DNA of 64,000 nt from Eudromia elegans (taxonomy: Eukaryota > Chordata > Aves > Tinamiformes > Tinamidae): NCBI GenBank assembly GCA_003342815.1, contig PTEX01000131.1:395640-459639 (forward strand), given 5' to 3'. The stretch's first letter is position 1, and each line of letters starts with the position of its first letter. Below the pieces are notes generated by a model. It saw only the letters and a program-made list of their open reading frames with translations. It did no database searches and was not told where the DNA came from. Shown piece by piece: positions 24,206-37,649 of the stretch. The translations under genes were made by a program, and so were the position numbers.

Positions 24206-27200
24206 ATAAAAATATATAAATATTTCATCTATAAATAGAGATAAGATGCAGATATTCTTATGTATATACATGTGTTAAAAATGTTCTTTAGCAAAATGGT
24301 GAGGAATGCATGGAGTACCTATCTATTTACTCCTTCTCAGTGAAAGCTGCAACCTGTGTGATAATACATAGTGCATGTCCCTTACACAAGTGTAATTGAA
24401 AAGCGATTAAGCATCAGAGAGCATTTTCAGGGCTTTCCCTTTTGCCTCCCACTAACTGGTAGATATTAAATCTAGATTTAGAGTAACAAAATATTTTTTA
24501 AAAAGGAAAAGGTAAAAGTTTATGACCACAGAAGATCTGTCTTAGTTTATAAATATTTATTTGTACATCCTTTCAATGATATTCTGATTTCATATTCCGT
24601 GGTGCAGCTATATCAAAATAGAAGTCCTTAGAAGGTTATTTTTGGAGCATTTATTATTTAAATGGACATAAAGATGAATGTTTTTGTTCTTTATTCCAGG
24701 CGAAGTTTACTGTCATGGTCATGAAGCTCCCTGGAAGGAATTTAGTGTAGTTCTAGCAATTTTCTTTTATTAAGAATGCATTTGTTAATAGTTATTGCAA
24801 ATTGTACAACACAAAATAGAAAAATATCAGGGAAAAAAAGTTCAGTAAATAGTTAATAGTACAATAAATAATACAACGTAGCCAGCTGGAAAATTATCTG
24901 TTGGACATTACTTTGAGATGATTTTCAGGTCAAGCACATGTGAAATGTTTGATATTAAACTATGTAGCAATAGTGTCCTGTTTCCCATTTTGGGAGGTCA
25001 GATTTTGTATTTGCCACACAATTAGCCACTTACGGTCACTCAAAAGGAAAAGTAGCAAGTGTAAAATATTCATCAAAGCAGTACAAGATTATCAAAATGA
25101 AAATATTACATAGTGAAATGCTGACTAATCAAAGGGAACATTAATTGCTATGTGAGAAGAAATCCAGTGTAAAGACATGCTGCACTTTCCTTATTAGAAT
25201 GATTTTATAAACAGCTTTTACTTGATAATTCTTTAAATAATATTGTGAGTATTTTATATTTTATTTGTACAATTTTAGCTTTGCATTTCTTTAAACATGA
25301 GCATTTGAATGTGAATTCATTTTAGCTCTATGAATTCTCATACAGGGTTTATATTAAGGCTCTGTCACTCCCATGTGTTTGGTAACTCATCCATTGCTGC
25401 CAGAACAGCTTGGGTATCCTGTTTCTAGCCCTGTCTTTCCTGGGATTAGTAGGAAAATAAGCAGGGTGTGCAGTGCAGCTCAGATGGGGGCTTAGTGGCA
25501 GCGTTTGGCAGGTTGTCTTACCTGCTAAGGATGCAGTTTCCTGCAGGCCAGTGCACATGTGACAAAGCCAGTGTGACTGTGGGTCATAGGATAAGGTTGG
25601 TCTGGGTGGCTTCTGCTGGAACAATCCACACACCCCACTGACTGTTTCAAGGTGCCTCTCTGAAAAGTGGCCACAAGGAAAGGGTCAAATGTTGGATAAC
25701 GTGGTCTTTTGGGCATTTTTTGAATATTTTTATTGTAGATTCAATGTTTCTTATAATCTGGGTGAACAGGATCTAATCTTCAAGTAGTCTCACTCTACAA
25801 CAAAATCTATTTTTAAAAGAGATCAACAAGCAATTCTTTGAATAATTTGAAAACATCACAGAAATAGATTCATTTTTAAAATATAATCTTTTTCCAGAGT
25901 CACCATCAGTAATTCCTAGATCAATCTTTTTGGCTAGCAGCAATTTTTTTAAGCCAGCTTTATACTAAGAGTGATTTTTTAAGTGAAATATTTTGTCTCC
26001 TATCCATGAAAAGTTCATATGATTGGAGATATCCCTAGGTAGAAATTAGCAATACAATTAGTGTCTTACAGCGATAAGGTGTAGAAAAACAAACAAAAAG
26101 AGTGAAGGCTTTACCGATTTGTTTGACCCTTTTTCTTTTTTTTTTAAGAAAAGTCAAAAGAGATAACCAACTCTTGAGAGTCAATAAATAATCTATGATA
26201 AAAATGACATAACAAAATGAAGCTGGAAATAGCAAGTGGCAAACTTGAAAAATGGCTTCAGGCTTGGCCCATCAAAAAAGAAGTATTACAGAGGAGGGAG
26301 TATGGAAAATGCACATAAGCACTTATTAAAAAGGGGGAAGGTTAGTGGTGCATGGTATAGTTTTGTTGTCTTGCCCAGAATGGAATACTAGACTGTCAGA
26401 GAGGCCCAATTCTGTCTTCTGGTAAACATATCTTCAAGTGCCACAGGAGCGAGAGAGAGAGCCCAGCCCACAAAAATCTGAGTCTTGGGTAGCCCCTCCA
26501 GACACGGGAGTAGAAGAAAGGGAAGAAAATGAATTGACAAACTTCTGGATTTTTTTTTTTTGAGTGATAGGATATGACTCTTCCAGAAGGCAGTTTATCT
26601 CTTTCTTTGTGCCACCAGTGTGCCATAAAATGTAGTAAGTTTAGGTCTTTCGATGGTCATGTTCCTAAATTAATGGAACTGTAAGCATCTAAAAAGCTAC
26701 AGAACTGCAAATGAAGTGAAAATGTCAACAGAAAATGTAATTACTCAAAATTTATTAGTACCTGCTATTAAATTTAGAAATCAAATCGAACAAAGTGTTC
26801 AGCTTCTAAGAAAAGTATGCTTACACAGTGTTCATGTAGGTCACCTTGGCACTTGGAAAGAACATGAAATACTGTGAAGTTTCAAGAAGCCACATAAGGC
26901 ATCGTACCAGTACTTTGTACCAGCAGAGCTAGTCAGGCTGTCACAGAGAAAAAGGAAAGCAGCAGTTCACACAATTTAGTGGATCTCAGTGAGGTGGAAG
27001 AAAGAATCGTCTTCCAAGTAGCATTGTTTTTATATTTGTAATTTTTTAAGTCTCACAGTGAAATACTGTAGAAGTAGAAAAATGCATTTACTTCCCTGAA
27101 AACAAATTCAATTGCATCAGCTCGGTAAGAGCATTCCTAAATGTTTCTCCAGATTTGCAGTATTTCTTATATTTCTAGGTTTTCAGTATTCCTAATACCA

Positions 27201-27314
27201 GTATACTATGGTTTCAATAGTCAAGAAAACATCTGTAATTCAGAATTTTGGAATGTTAATTAAAAAAAGGAGTATCTTTGTGTAGTCTTCTGTAACATGC
27301 AAACTACTCTTATT

Positions 27315-27360
27315 ATCAAATTGATTATTAATTTGATATTATACATGATAATTTAATATC
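27315..27360 (+). repeat. Two adjacent overlapping AT-rich hairpins
   Basis: atcaaatt (27315-27322) pairs with aatttgat (27330-27337). gatatta (27335-27341) pairs with taatatc (27354-27360). The right arm of the first overlaps the left arm of the second, so they are mutually exclusive. Confidence 0.85.
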
Positions 27361-29993
27361 ATACATTTAGCGTTCAGCAATGCAATTCACACATTCACAA
27401 TATCACAGCTCAGACATATTCAGTTGATACTTGCCAAATATTACTGTTCTTTGACTGAACTACAGAAAATGGTCTTGGATTCAAGCTATCTAATGTATAG
27501 ATGGTGTAATTCCATGTAACCATATTCATTTTCTTTCCCAAACCATTTCAGTTTAAAATATCTATTCCTAAAATATAGGAAAACGTATCTGGATATTTTG
27601 AATTTTTTGAGTTTTACAAGCCTTAATTAAAGAAGAAAAAAATTCTAGAAATATACAGATGATACTCAGAAAAGTACAGAATGCCATCTTTCAAACCAAG
27701 ACATTTAATCTCTTAAAAGTACGGAGCCTCTCAGGAAACGTACTGTCTTCATAACTTCAATAGTTTTATTTAGACATGTGGTTGTGATACAACTTAGTTT
27801 CAATTCTTTTCTAGCAGATAGAACTGTTCAGCCTCTTTACTTACATGCACAATGCCTTTCAAACAGTCTACTTTCTGCCAAATTTACAGGAAGCAAATTA
27901 GGAAGCCAACATTTAGCTCACTAACATAATACACCCTTTACCTCTCAGGATTGCTTTTTGTTGTTTGTTTCTTTTTGTTTGTTTTGTTTTTATGTTAATT
28001 TTGAGATTAAAGTCAAACTAATTACTTTTTAACAGTCATGTTTGGTCTTGGAAGAGGACATGGATAAATCAGGAAAAAAAAAAAAAAGGAAACTAAAATG
28101 ATTAAGTCCAGAAAGAATAGATCTGTATACTGATGTTCATGAGATGAGAATTATGAGAAAGGCAGAAATGTGAGAAATATGAGTGAACTTCAAAGGTGGA
28201 GCCTCTGGATTGTAGTGAAGTTCTAGGGAAAAAAAAAGTGCAATGCAGCAGTGAAGTTCCTGGAAGAGAAAAATAAGTTCATAAAGCAAGATTTGCTGCT
28301 CTTGCTCTTCATTCAAAATACAACACAGAAGCCCTGTCTTTGAATCTTCATGATTTTACTCTATATTTGGTTGTTTTTGACAAAATTAAAATGAAGAAAC
28401 ATCCTGTATAATTTAGAAGTGAAATAGTAACAGTAAAATTTAGGGACATTTCTGTGTTTCTCTGCACAAAAGTATTTCTTGGAGTTCAAGAAAAGACATG
28501 TAGTCAGTCTACAGAAAGTTGGTGATGCTTTTTGGATTATTAAGTCCCATCTGTGCAAGGTACTCATTTCCTGGCAGGATGAAACATTATAAACATGGAA
28601 TTTCATAAATGATAACACACAAACCCTACTATTTAGGTCTTACATATCTAGTGCTTTCAAAAATGTTAGCATATGTCTTAGTTGCTGAAGAACCAAAGAC
28701 AAAGGAAAGCGCTAGAGGTAGTTTGATGGCGAGAAAACTGGGAACACCTAGGTGTCTGTAACTTTTGATCCAAAACATGATCCTGTAGGACACTGTTTAG
28801 TGCTTGACCTGAATATAAATGAATACAGAATTTCTTTTCGTGTGGAAATTCTTTCCAGATTGCTGTTGCATATTTTAAATATCCTAGGGACCTGGGCAGG
28901 ATAACCCAGCATGGACTAACTAGGTCTTTGTACAGCAGACTTGCTTTTTCTTTCTCTCAGTAGTTGAAGACTAATGAAGAGCATGCCCTTTAGATGATAT
29001 TTTAACTCGCATATAATTTGATAAATATTTCAACTTAGATATAATTAGATAAATTGAACGTGTTTAATTAGTAATGCAATCAGTGAGCATGGTTTAAGAA
29101 ACCATATCACATTAAAAATACAGTGATAAAGCATGTTAATAGTTAATAAGTAGATTCTTTTAACAAAATGTTCATGCTCTGACAAGTCATTTGAGTCTTA
29201 TTAGAAGTCTTCATAGCTCTGCTATTACCCTTATTCTAACCATTGCTATTATTCAGAAATTTTAAATTATTCAATAATTTTAACCAAAATATTCAGCTGA
29301 TTCTAAGAAGATGGTTCGGTGGTTCGGGAGAGTTAGATGTTTTGCTCACAATTTAAACTTTTCTTTGGGGAATCATTTTCAAATTTGAGGTGCAAGATGA
29401 CAATGCGGAGTTAGCTTTGTGGGCACGATAGTCCTTTTCCTTCCTTTCTTGAGAAACCCACCTAAAGTACAAAATTTTGAATGTCACTTTTTGTACACAT
29501 AGCGGCAGCGTACACCAAGAACCTCATGAACTTCTAGGGTGCAGAGACATTCTGTGCATCTGGACCTCTGACTCTGAGTTGCTGGAGTTTGAAGCAAAGA
29601 GTCTAGGAAAGTGTAGAGATTTTGGACTATGTCACCAATGACTCTGAATAAGAGCCAGAATATAGAGTGTATATTTAAGTATTGATATATGTATTTCTGA
29701 AAGAGAAATTTTTCGTATGAAAAGTTTACAATGAGATGAAACATGTTTAAACCAGACTATTATTCTATTTTTAAATGGATGATAGCTAGGAAGAGAAGAA
29801 ATAATATAGAAAGAAGGAATATGTTTATGTGTATTTGCCCCGTTAGTTATTCAAGGCTGTGTATTTTTATACTTGAAATATTTTTTAAAAGATGTTTTAG
29901 AGACTACATTGTTTTTTACAGAATTTATTTTCTTTTGGGGATATTAAATGATTGATTTGGAAATGGGGTACCTTATTTTAGGAGAAAAAAAGA

Positions 29994-30018
29994 CATATAT
30001 TATATATATAAAATATAT
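29994..30018 (+). repeat. (TA)n tract followed by T run
   Basis: TA repeats with AAA interruptions, then nine to ten T. Confidence 0.85.
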
Positions 30019-31701
30019 TTTTTTTTCCTCAGTCTTCAATTTACTGCAAATTATGATTTTCAAGTAAGGATATCATAGAGTTTTGTTTCTGAGCATGAAT
30101 TAAGCTTTCATTTGAAGGTATAACTTGCTAGCTTACCTTTTTGCAAAATGTACATCGTAAGATGGTAAGGTATACATTTAGCAAACAGTAGGAACATAAA
30201 AATTCACATGCTGATTCGGAAAGCAGATAGGTGCTTAGAAGGATTTTTAAAAAGCTTCTAAGCAGCATGTGTCTCAAAAACCTCTAAGAATGTTTGAAAG
30301 CCAAGGACAGGTAGTTATCTCATTTAAATAATCCCAGTAGGCATCTATCTGCATCTTTCTGTGACTTAATTTGTTTTTAGGCTGTCCTAAAAAGATTGCA
30401 TACTTAGGTGACCTGATTTCAGGCTTTTCTTCTTGTGTCGTTGGGCTGCACAATGATGAAGAAAATAGATCAGAGTTATAGAGGTGAACAGGAAAAGCTG
30501 CATACAGATTTTTGTTTTGTCATGTGAATTTATTTTTCTAGTTCATAGCCTTGTGAACAATGTATCATCATTTCTTTTTGAAGCACAAAAGATTTTCTTT
30601 GCTTACGGTCTTGGTTCAATAACCATATGTCATTTGGTTCTATAGTCAAAATGATAGTTACCTGCTTTTGTGTTTAGCAGCTTCTAATGTTTTCTTTTTA
30701 AACAATATTACTTATCTGCTGAAAAGCTTTTTACTCAAAGATTTATTGTTCAGGTAGATGATGAATGTGATAGAATTAGGAAAGAGAAGCTGATGTTGAC
30801 AGGAAATTAAGGTACCTTTAGACCTGTGGATTATACTTCACAATTAAATTAAGTTTAATTTTTAATTGCTAAGTCCTAAATTAGTTGAAAATATGATTTT
30901 GTGTTTAGCTGATTGTTTCAATTTGAAATCCTGTATTGTAATTGCATGTTCTTTCTTGGCTGCACCTTGCAGAGAATTATATATTACTATAATAATTTTA
31001 AAGTTATTTTTAGCTTATTAATGCAATTAAGTCTTGATATTTTCACTTATATTTTAAACCAACCTAAAGTGACACCATTACAAAAGGAAGCAATGTGAGA
31101 CCTTGTGTCTGCAGTCCTTTGCCCTCTTCCTTGGAACAAAACCAGATTAAGGCTTTTATTCTCCTTTCCCACCACCAGCCATTTCTCCCCATCTGATTAG
31201 TGACAAGAACTACCAGTCCAGTTAAAGTGTATTGTAGTTCTTGCATATTTTACTTTTACAGGCTCAGCCTGAGGCTATAATTTCACATAGCAATTTGCTC
31301 AAAATATGGTGAATTTTTTATTAACAGAATATGCACAGGTTTTGTGAAAGAAAAAGATAGGAAGTATGGATGAGCAAAATGGCATGAAAATGGAAAAACA
31401 TTCTTTATTGAGTATTGGTAAATGGAGATCAGGTTCTAAAAATTGAGAGAAAGTAAAAGACTCTGATGGACAAATTTGGAGTTCTGTGGAAGATTCTACT
31501 AGTTAAAAACACAATGAAGCTGAAAGAAGTATTAATATTTCATTCTCCTCCTCGCCAATTTTCCTTGCGGAAAACAGATGAAATCCATTTTCTCTGAGAC
31601 CTTGTTGACTTTTTTGTAAAAAATCTTTTACCATCCATTAATGGAGCTTGGAAAATATATAGGAAAAATTTGTTTGTTAGAACATGTACATTTGAGAAGG
31701 T

Positions 31702-31763
31702 ATTGGGGGGTTGGACTAGATGACCTCTAGAGGTCCCTTCCAACCTTAAGCATTCTATGATTC
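31702..31763 (+). mobile_element. CR1 LINE, 3'-end fragment
   Basis: The sequence 'ggggggttggactagatg' followed by 'acctctagaggtcccttcc', 'aacc' and 'attctatgattc' is the classic 3' end of avian CR1 retrotransposons. Only about 60 bases remain, the usual extreme 5' truncation from incomplete reverse transcription. The short octamer-type tail, rather than poly(A), fits CR1. It is close to the consensus, so not among the oldest copies. Confidence 0.9.
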
Positions 31764-32943
31764 CAAATTCTCTTTTCTCAACCATTTTATTTTCTTGTAT
31801 TATAACTGCTTCTGCTTGGCCAATGGATATTTGTATGATGTGATAGTACTCCAGAAGACTGTGCTGTACAGATTCTGACAGGGAAAGAAATTGTAGGGAT
31901 AAGACTCTGAGACATTCCTGTGCTGTCTGATATTCCCAGTTTCACCCACTCTAAGTCACATCTTTTCTACGCTGAAGTGTTTTTTTAGAATGAAGCAGAC
32001 ATAAGTGTGAAAGAATTAAGAAGCCAAAATCAGGAATAGAACTTCTTTCCTCTCTGTCTCACTGGTTAACATCAGAATCATTATCCATAAGGACAATTTG
32101 CAAAGATAACAAGAAAATCTCCTATTAACTTTTTTCTCTATATGAATTTTTATATTCCAATTAAATTTTTGTAGTGTTGTACGCTAATAATTAGCAGCTG
32201 AAGCTGAATTTAATTATTCATCAGTGTAGTTTTAGAACTGAATGCCCTGTTTAGATTTAAATGTACAAAAGAACTCTTATTTTCTGGATAAGGTACAATT
32301 AAAGGCGACAGTTTTATCAGAGATAAAACATTTTTCACAGTTGCATAAGTATTAGTTATTAGTTGGCTAATGGGTAACTTACTAGCTGTTCTGCATTAAA
32401 TGCGAGAGTGTTCAAGAAAGCATTTCTTTAAGCATCATATGCTGTGGCACATCAAAATTTCGGTAAGGTTTTAATTTACCTCCGCTTCATACGCCATCCT
32501 ACATTGTGAAGTTATGTTTGTACTCCAGAAAAGGTTGTGTTGATGTATCTGACCTAACTTGCTTGCAATATCAAGGACTGACTGCAATATTGCTATGGCT
32601 TGAAACACAGAATGGATGCAAGACTCGCTGGGGATGAGAGTGTAAGCTCTGGCAGCTAACTTATGCTGACTTCTATACTGTTGAGGTGTACCATCTGTGT
32701 GTACCTGCCACTATATATAAGCAAAGGAAAGGAACAGCTGAGGAGATTATCTACAGACTGCACTAGAAGGCACTAGTGCATGAGATGCTGTCACTTCCTT
32801 GCCTGTGAATTCTTGTGTATCCTTATTAGCTTTAGTCAGTTTCTTCAAAGCCAGATATTCCTAGCAAGGTAGGATTATTTTGAAAAAAAAAAAGTAGCTT
32901 GTTATTGAGATAGCATTCTCATAAATGCACAGAACTAAATCTG

Positions 32944-33003
32944 TAGAAAATATATTAAAATAATAATAAATATTAAATACATATTATAAATAATACATAA
33001 AAA
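32944..33003 (+). repeat. AT-only low-complexity stretch
   Basis: Almost purely A and T, with repeated AATAAT/TATTAAAT words and no clear unit. Confidence 0.8.
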
Positions 33004-33419
33004 TTATTCATGAGATTTGGGTGTCCATTGAAAGAATTAGTTTTTATTTTTCACATTTCATATTGAGAAATAGTTTATATGTTCAATTCCTGTTAGTTTC
33101 ACTTGGAACTAAACATACTTAGCATGTTTCCAAATGAGATCTCAGAACTGCAAGAGTTCAAGTAAATGCAAATATAGACTCAGTACCATGCAGAAAACTT
33201 TTAAGTAGGTTATCTAAGATCCTTGGACTAGCAAGAGCATAATCTTCCCTTTCCTTTCATGCAGTTTCCCGACATCATTCAGTTCACATCAGTTTCTCCA
33301 GCGAGGCTAAAAGGTTTATGCAAGCAATAGTCCCTTGACCCTACTTAACTAGCAGAGCCACTCTATGCTATACTTCTGTAGTCAAAGAGCTTGAGGTCAT
33401 CTGGTTTTCAAGGTAAACT

Positions 33420-33836
33420 AGAAAGTAGTGTTTTTGACAGACTTGCCTAATCCTACTTGTAAATTTTCCAGGGATTGAGATTCAATACATTTCTCAAACA
33501 ATATTTTAATACTTCACTATCCTTTTTATTAGAAAGTCTTAATAGTGTCTAACCTGAAACAGTTTTGGGTGGCAATTTAAGCTAGTTATTTCTTGTAGCA
33601 TTTATTGTGAATGACGGCACTGTGAATGCCTTTCAGGAACCCCTTACGTATTTGACAGCAGTTATGTGAATACCCTTTCCTAAGACTGACTGAGAACATC
33701 CCCACTCCTTCAGTCTCTCTTTAGGGATTCTGTTTTCTAGGCATGTGAGCATGCATTTCGTTCGCTTTTGGACCTTTTCCAGTTAGTTCATGTCTTGCTT
33801 GACAAACTATCTCGGGGCTGGATGTAGTGCGCTATT
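33420..33836 (-). mobile_element. Ancient CR1-type LINE fragment, reverse orientation
   Basis: Collinear blocks match the reverse complement of the region upstream of the amniote CR1 3' end: 'ccagggattgagattc', 'acttcactatcc', 'gtgtctaacctgaaac', 'gcaatttaagctagtt', 'atttgacagcagttatg', 'cttttggaccttttccagtt' and 'gggctggatgtagtgc' (consensus 'ggctggatgcagtac'-like). Divergence is heavy, with frequent small differences in every block, suggesting insertion well before the two young CR1 copies nearby. Ends are approximate. Confidence 0.7.
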
Positions 33837-34546
33837 TTAAGAACTGCCAGGGCTGGAATTATTTTACATGTCTAGTAGGTTGCAGTCCTCTTTATACATC
33901 CTATTACGGCATTTTTCATTCAGACTGTGCAATTGTTGACAGACAAACACACACAGCTTTTTTTTTCAATCATTTGCACTTTTTTTCATTATTTTGGAAA
34001 CTTTTTATTATTATTATTCATTGTGAGGGGAAATATGACTCTTTGAACCTGCAGAATATAGACATCAGTTTCCAAGTGTTGACAGGTAACAACTTAGGGA
34101 TGGAAAATGACAGCATTTAATGAAATATGTTACTGTCATGTAATCGTTCCAACTCTGTAACAGTGGTCGTAAGAACAGAACTCATGTATACCAAGATAAC
34201 ATACACTGTAGTAGTTGCCACAGAAATATAGCTATTCTTATCTTCACTGGAATAACAGTAAAGCTGCATGAGTCATGTCTAAAGATGACATATACTCTTT
34301 GATGTACTTCCCACAGATTTTAATTGCCTGTCTCTAGTTCACTAAACAACTGCTTAGGAGAAGTGTTGAAAAATGTTGGGTCCATTTGAGACTGAACAAG
34401 TTCTTAAGTAGGCAGAGTATAAGCACACAAATTGGCCTTTTCTGTGGAGAGCTTGACAGAACAAAAATAAGAAACTTTTCATCCTGAAATATATTGCCGA
34501 GAGGCTCTGACATGGTAGATATTCTTTGTCTATACTAAAATAATTC

Positions 34547-34562
34547 TTTTTTTTTTTTTTTT
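34547..34562 (+). repeat. T homopolymer (16)
   Basis: A pure run of 16 T followed by cttgaag. No acceptor AG with an in-phase exon follows. Confidence 0.95.
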
Positions 34563-37534
34563 CTTGAAGCACTGTGAGGCACATAGCTCTGAAGTCAAAA
34601 CTGCCTATTTTTCTCTATTATATCAAAATATGCAAGAATTTGAATAGCTGAGACTTCTCTGAATCAAACATACAAATGAGACATGGTGAAACTCCAGGTA
34701 GAAAGCTGGTATGCTAGGAGAAAAAGAGAATCAAGATCAGAAGGTGAAAAACTAGAAATATTTAATCACAAGTAAAATGCTATTTTTTCACAATTATATG
34801 TAGTAAAAATTGTATTAAAGATATTTGGGTGGAAGTAGAACATGCAATTAGCGACTTATAAAATTGGGATAAATAAGGACTAATATGAAATCCAACAGAA
34901 AAGTCCCATGAAAATGCCATGATATACTTTTTCCCTCTATAAAAAAGTCAATAATAAAGGCAAATAAATTATAGTTATTTTATTGTTTTACCAAACATTA
35001 TAATTAATAGTTTAGCTTCTGTATTTCTCTGCCATTTAAAGTACTCAAATACTGCTTTTCCTGTAAGGAATAATTTTGTCACTAACACTTTCCATCATGT
35101 CCTCATATTCTGCATTCCACAAATTTCTTTTTTTTCTGTGGAGTTTTTCAGGTATGTGAATTGCTTTGCTCTCCATTGCTTTGAGGCTATTGCAGGAACC
35201 CTGATCAACCTTTCTTTGGATGAGCTGCCTTCACAGCTTCCCAGTGCATTGTTAATATAGGGAACAAGCGCAAGAGGTTTGAAACAGAATTATCTTGCCT
35301 CTATCGTTAGCAAACTGTCTGAACAGCTAATTGATTCCTCTTTGACTCATGCAAGCCCTGTGTTTTTGCTGTCTTATTTGAGAGGTGGAATCTAGTTCTC
35401 CTGGCTGTCCATAAATTGAATTCAGTGAGTATAAAAATTTCAGGATAGCTGTGGATGGGAATACTGATCTGGAAGTGTTGTGTGCTGATTTCACAACCCC
35501 TAACCCACATATTGGTGCTTGTGTCAGGCATCCAGTAAAGTGTTTCTTAGGACTTAACATGGCAGTGTTACTTGCAAATGCCATTGGATAGACACTTTTA
35601 AAGAAAAATAAATCTAAGTGGCTAAACTCACATCTTATACCAATTATCTTAACTTTGAAGGGTTGTACAATTATCTATTTATTTTTACCAAATCTGAAGT
35701 GTGTTTATATGTTCAATTTTAAATGATGGTACTGTTCAGGACTACCAAGAGGACTACTCAAACCCTAAAGCATAGATGTCTGTACGTTTGACTCATTAAT
35801 CTAAAATTCTCTTTTATTGCAAAATGGAAGTTCTCTATCTTCAGTAGACACATGTATTAAATTCTGACAGTATTCCATACTAACATTGAAGATTGTTGCA
35901 AGTAATAAAATGCATATTAGAGTGCATCCTCTCTGGAAGGAACACTAATGGGCTTCATGACTAACACTAGCACCTTCCTGGGTGCCCAGGGCAATTGTGT
36001 GGTTGTGCAGAGAGTAGACAGGTCTCCCATAGTTGGCTCAGTTACGCAGATTCCTGTGAGGAGGGCAGAGCTCTTTGCTTTGTTGCAAGTTTTTGGTCCT
36101 TTGAAACCAAATGTTTTTGGGTTTGGAGATGGTTTTATGTGAAAATTTGAGGTTTTATTTTCCTCCCCTAAAATATTGTCCTTTGGGTACTGAGACTGGT
36201 GCAAAAGGGGCTGTTTCAATATGATGATAAACTTTATCTTGTTCTGGCGGGAGAACTGCGTGACAGTACTGTGATAGGGTTAGAAGTCTGACTGTGTGAA
36301 GGAAAGATAAATTTCTGTACATAGACAGGGATGAGGTAATTTTAGGTACTTTATCTGCATGCTAGTAAAATCCTTGAGTGTGATTTCTGAACAGGCTTTT
36401 TTATTTTTAACAACTACAATGTGTACACCCACCCATTACTCGTTAGGAGAGATGAAGCCTCAGAGTACTATTTGAAAATCAACTTCAGGGTTCTCCAGAA
36501 ATCCCGATAATGGATAATGAAGTTGTATTAAACTGGAATTAGCTAGTCAAATAGGCGATGAGTCAGAGGATGTCAGGCAGAAGTTCTGATGAGATTTTGT
36601 TCTGAAGGTGTGTGATGTGTGACAAATCACTTTCACATGTTTGTCGCTTTGATTTTTGCAGTCCTCATTTTTTTTAAAGTCCTTAACCTGACAAATGAGA
36701 CATTTTCCATCCTTTTTTTGAAGGAAAAGTGTTCTCCATAATCACTTTCCTTCCTTCCTGTTCTATAAAAACTCTAGGCTCACAAGTTTTTCCTCTTTAT
36801 GTTGTTTTGGTTTGTATTTTCAGTGCTAGTGAAAAGTCTTAAGCTAGAAGTGTACCCTAATGCCAAGAAAATCTCTATGAAGACAGGTATAGGCAAGGCT
36901 TACAATACTGATATTTTCTATATATGTAATCTTTGACAGTGTATTTTCATGTCATTTGAACAATAATTCCATTTATTCATAATGTTTATTTAATTTTTAT
37001 ATGGTTTGTTAATTGAAGATATAAGTATACAGATCAGAACCAGGCAAATTAATCTATTTCTATACTGGAGAAGATGGCATGGAACTGCATCAGCTATAGT
37101 TTCTTGTTCTGTATTTTTTAGATTGTTTTTTACTAGTCTACAATTATCTTAAAAGTATAAATTAAGTAATCAAACCTACAGTAAATTCCTGTTAATTGAT
37201 TCCTGTCACTAATAAATATTGATGTTTATTTTCTCACATGATATAAATAACCCAATGCAGTCTGATTCCATGTTATATACATACACAAATCAGTCTAACA
37301 ATGCAAATGTATGCATACTTCGTCCTAAAACTGCAGCCAAATTAGGGAACAAGAACATTTTAGTTCCATCTGATTCCTTCTCTTAGTACAAAGGTAGTGT
37401 AGGCTGCAGAACCTTTTCCTAGTATATCTGTAAAGATTTAAGCACCTTATGAAAGAGTCCCTCAGAATACTGAATGAGCTGTAATTTATATTATAAAATA
37501 TGTTTGTTAATGGTAGTTGTTTTCTCTCTTACAG

Positions 37535-37649
37535 TGCAAATTGGACTACCAAGCCTGTGTCTTGGGAAAATTGATCTCAGTGAAATGCGAAGGACGTTGC
37601 CCTTGCCCTTCTGACAAATCCACAAATACAGGAAGAAATGATAGGAGAG
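37535..37649 (+). CDS. SPOCK3: SPOCK3 (testican-3) internal exon, second half of Kazal domain and linker
   Basis: This exon continues the frame of exon 21414-21540 directly (phase-0 entry): 38 codons from CKLDYQACVLGK to TNTGRNDRR, plus one base (phase-1 exit). It supplies Kazal cysteines four to six (exon residues 1, 8 and 22, the last in EGRC). Two further cysteines, at 18 and 24, are typical of the testican CxCP region and may pair with each other (inference). The end is a short, hydrophilic, basic linker leading to the calcium-binding EC domain, which lies beyond the window. The acceptor 'tgttttctctcttacag' and the donor GAG|gtgagtgg are both strong. The recalled human sequence is CKLEYQACVLGKQISVKCEG then HCPCPSDK. 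Most differences here are conservative, and the linker after CPCPSDK is the most divergent part. I see no break. Confidence 0.95.

Larger units (their letters stand above)
21541..37534 (+). other. SPOCK3: Complete SPOCK3 intron (15,994 nt, phase 0)
   Basis: This intron separates the two halves of the Kazal domain. It begins gtaaga and ends in a pyrimidine-rich tract plus ttacag. Inside are an AAAT microsatellite (22933-22971), AT runs (24190-24205, 29994-30018), an AT-rich stretch (about 32944-33003), inverted repeats at 27315-27360, a T run (34547-34562), a short CR1 3' end (31702-31763, + strand) and an old diverged CR1 piece (about 33420-33836, - strand). In the rest I see only AT-rich intronic sequence. 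Open frames such as those at 22202-22480 and 35917-36219 lack recognisable domains and splice context. Confidence 0.9.

Noticed and set aside
35917-36219. Overlapping open frames of 100 (-) and 64 (+) codons
   Set aside because: No recognisable product, and both strands are open together, as happens by chance in a slightly GC-richer stretch.
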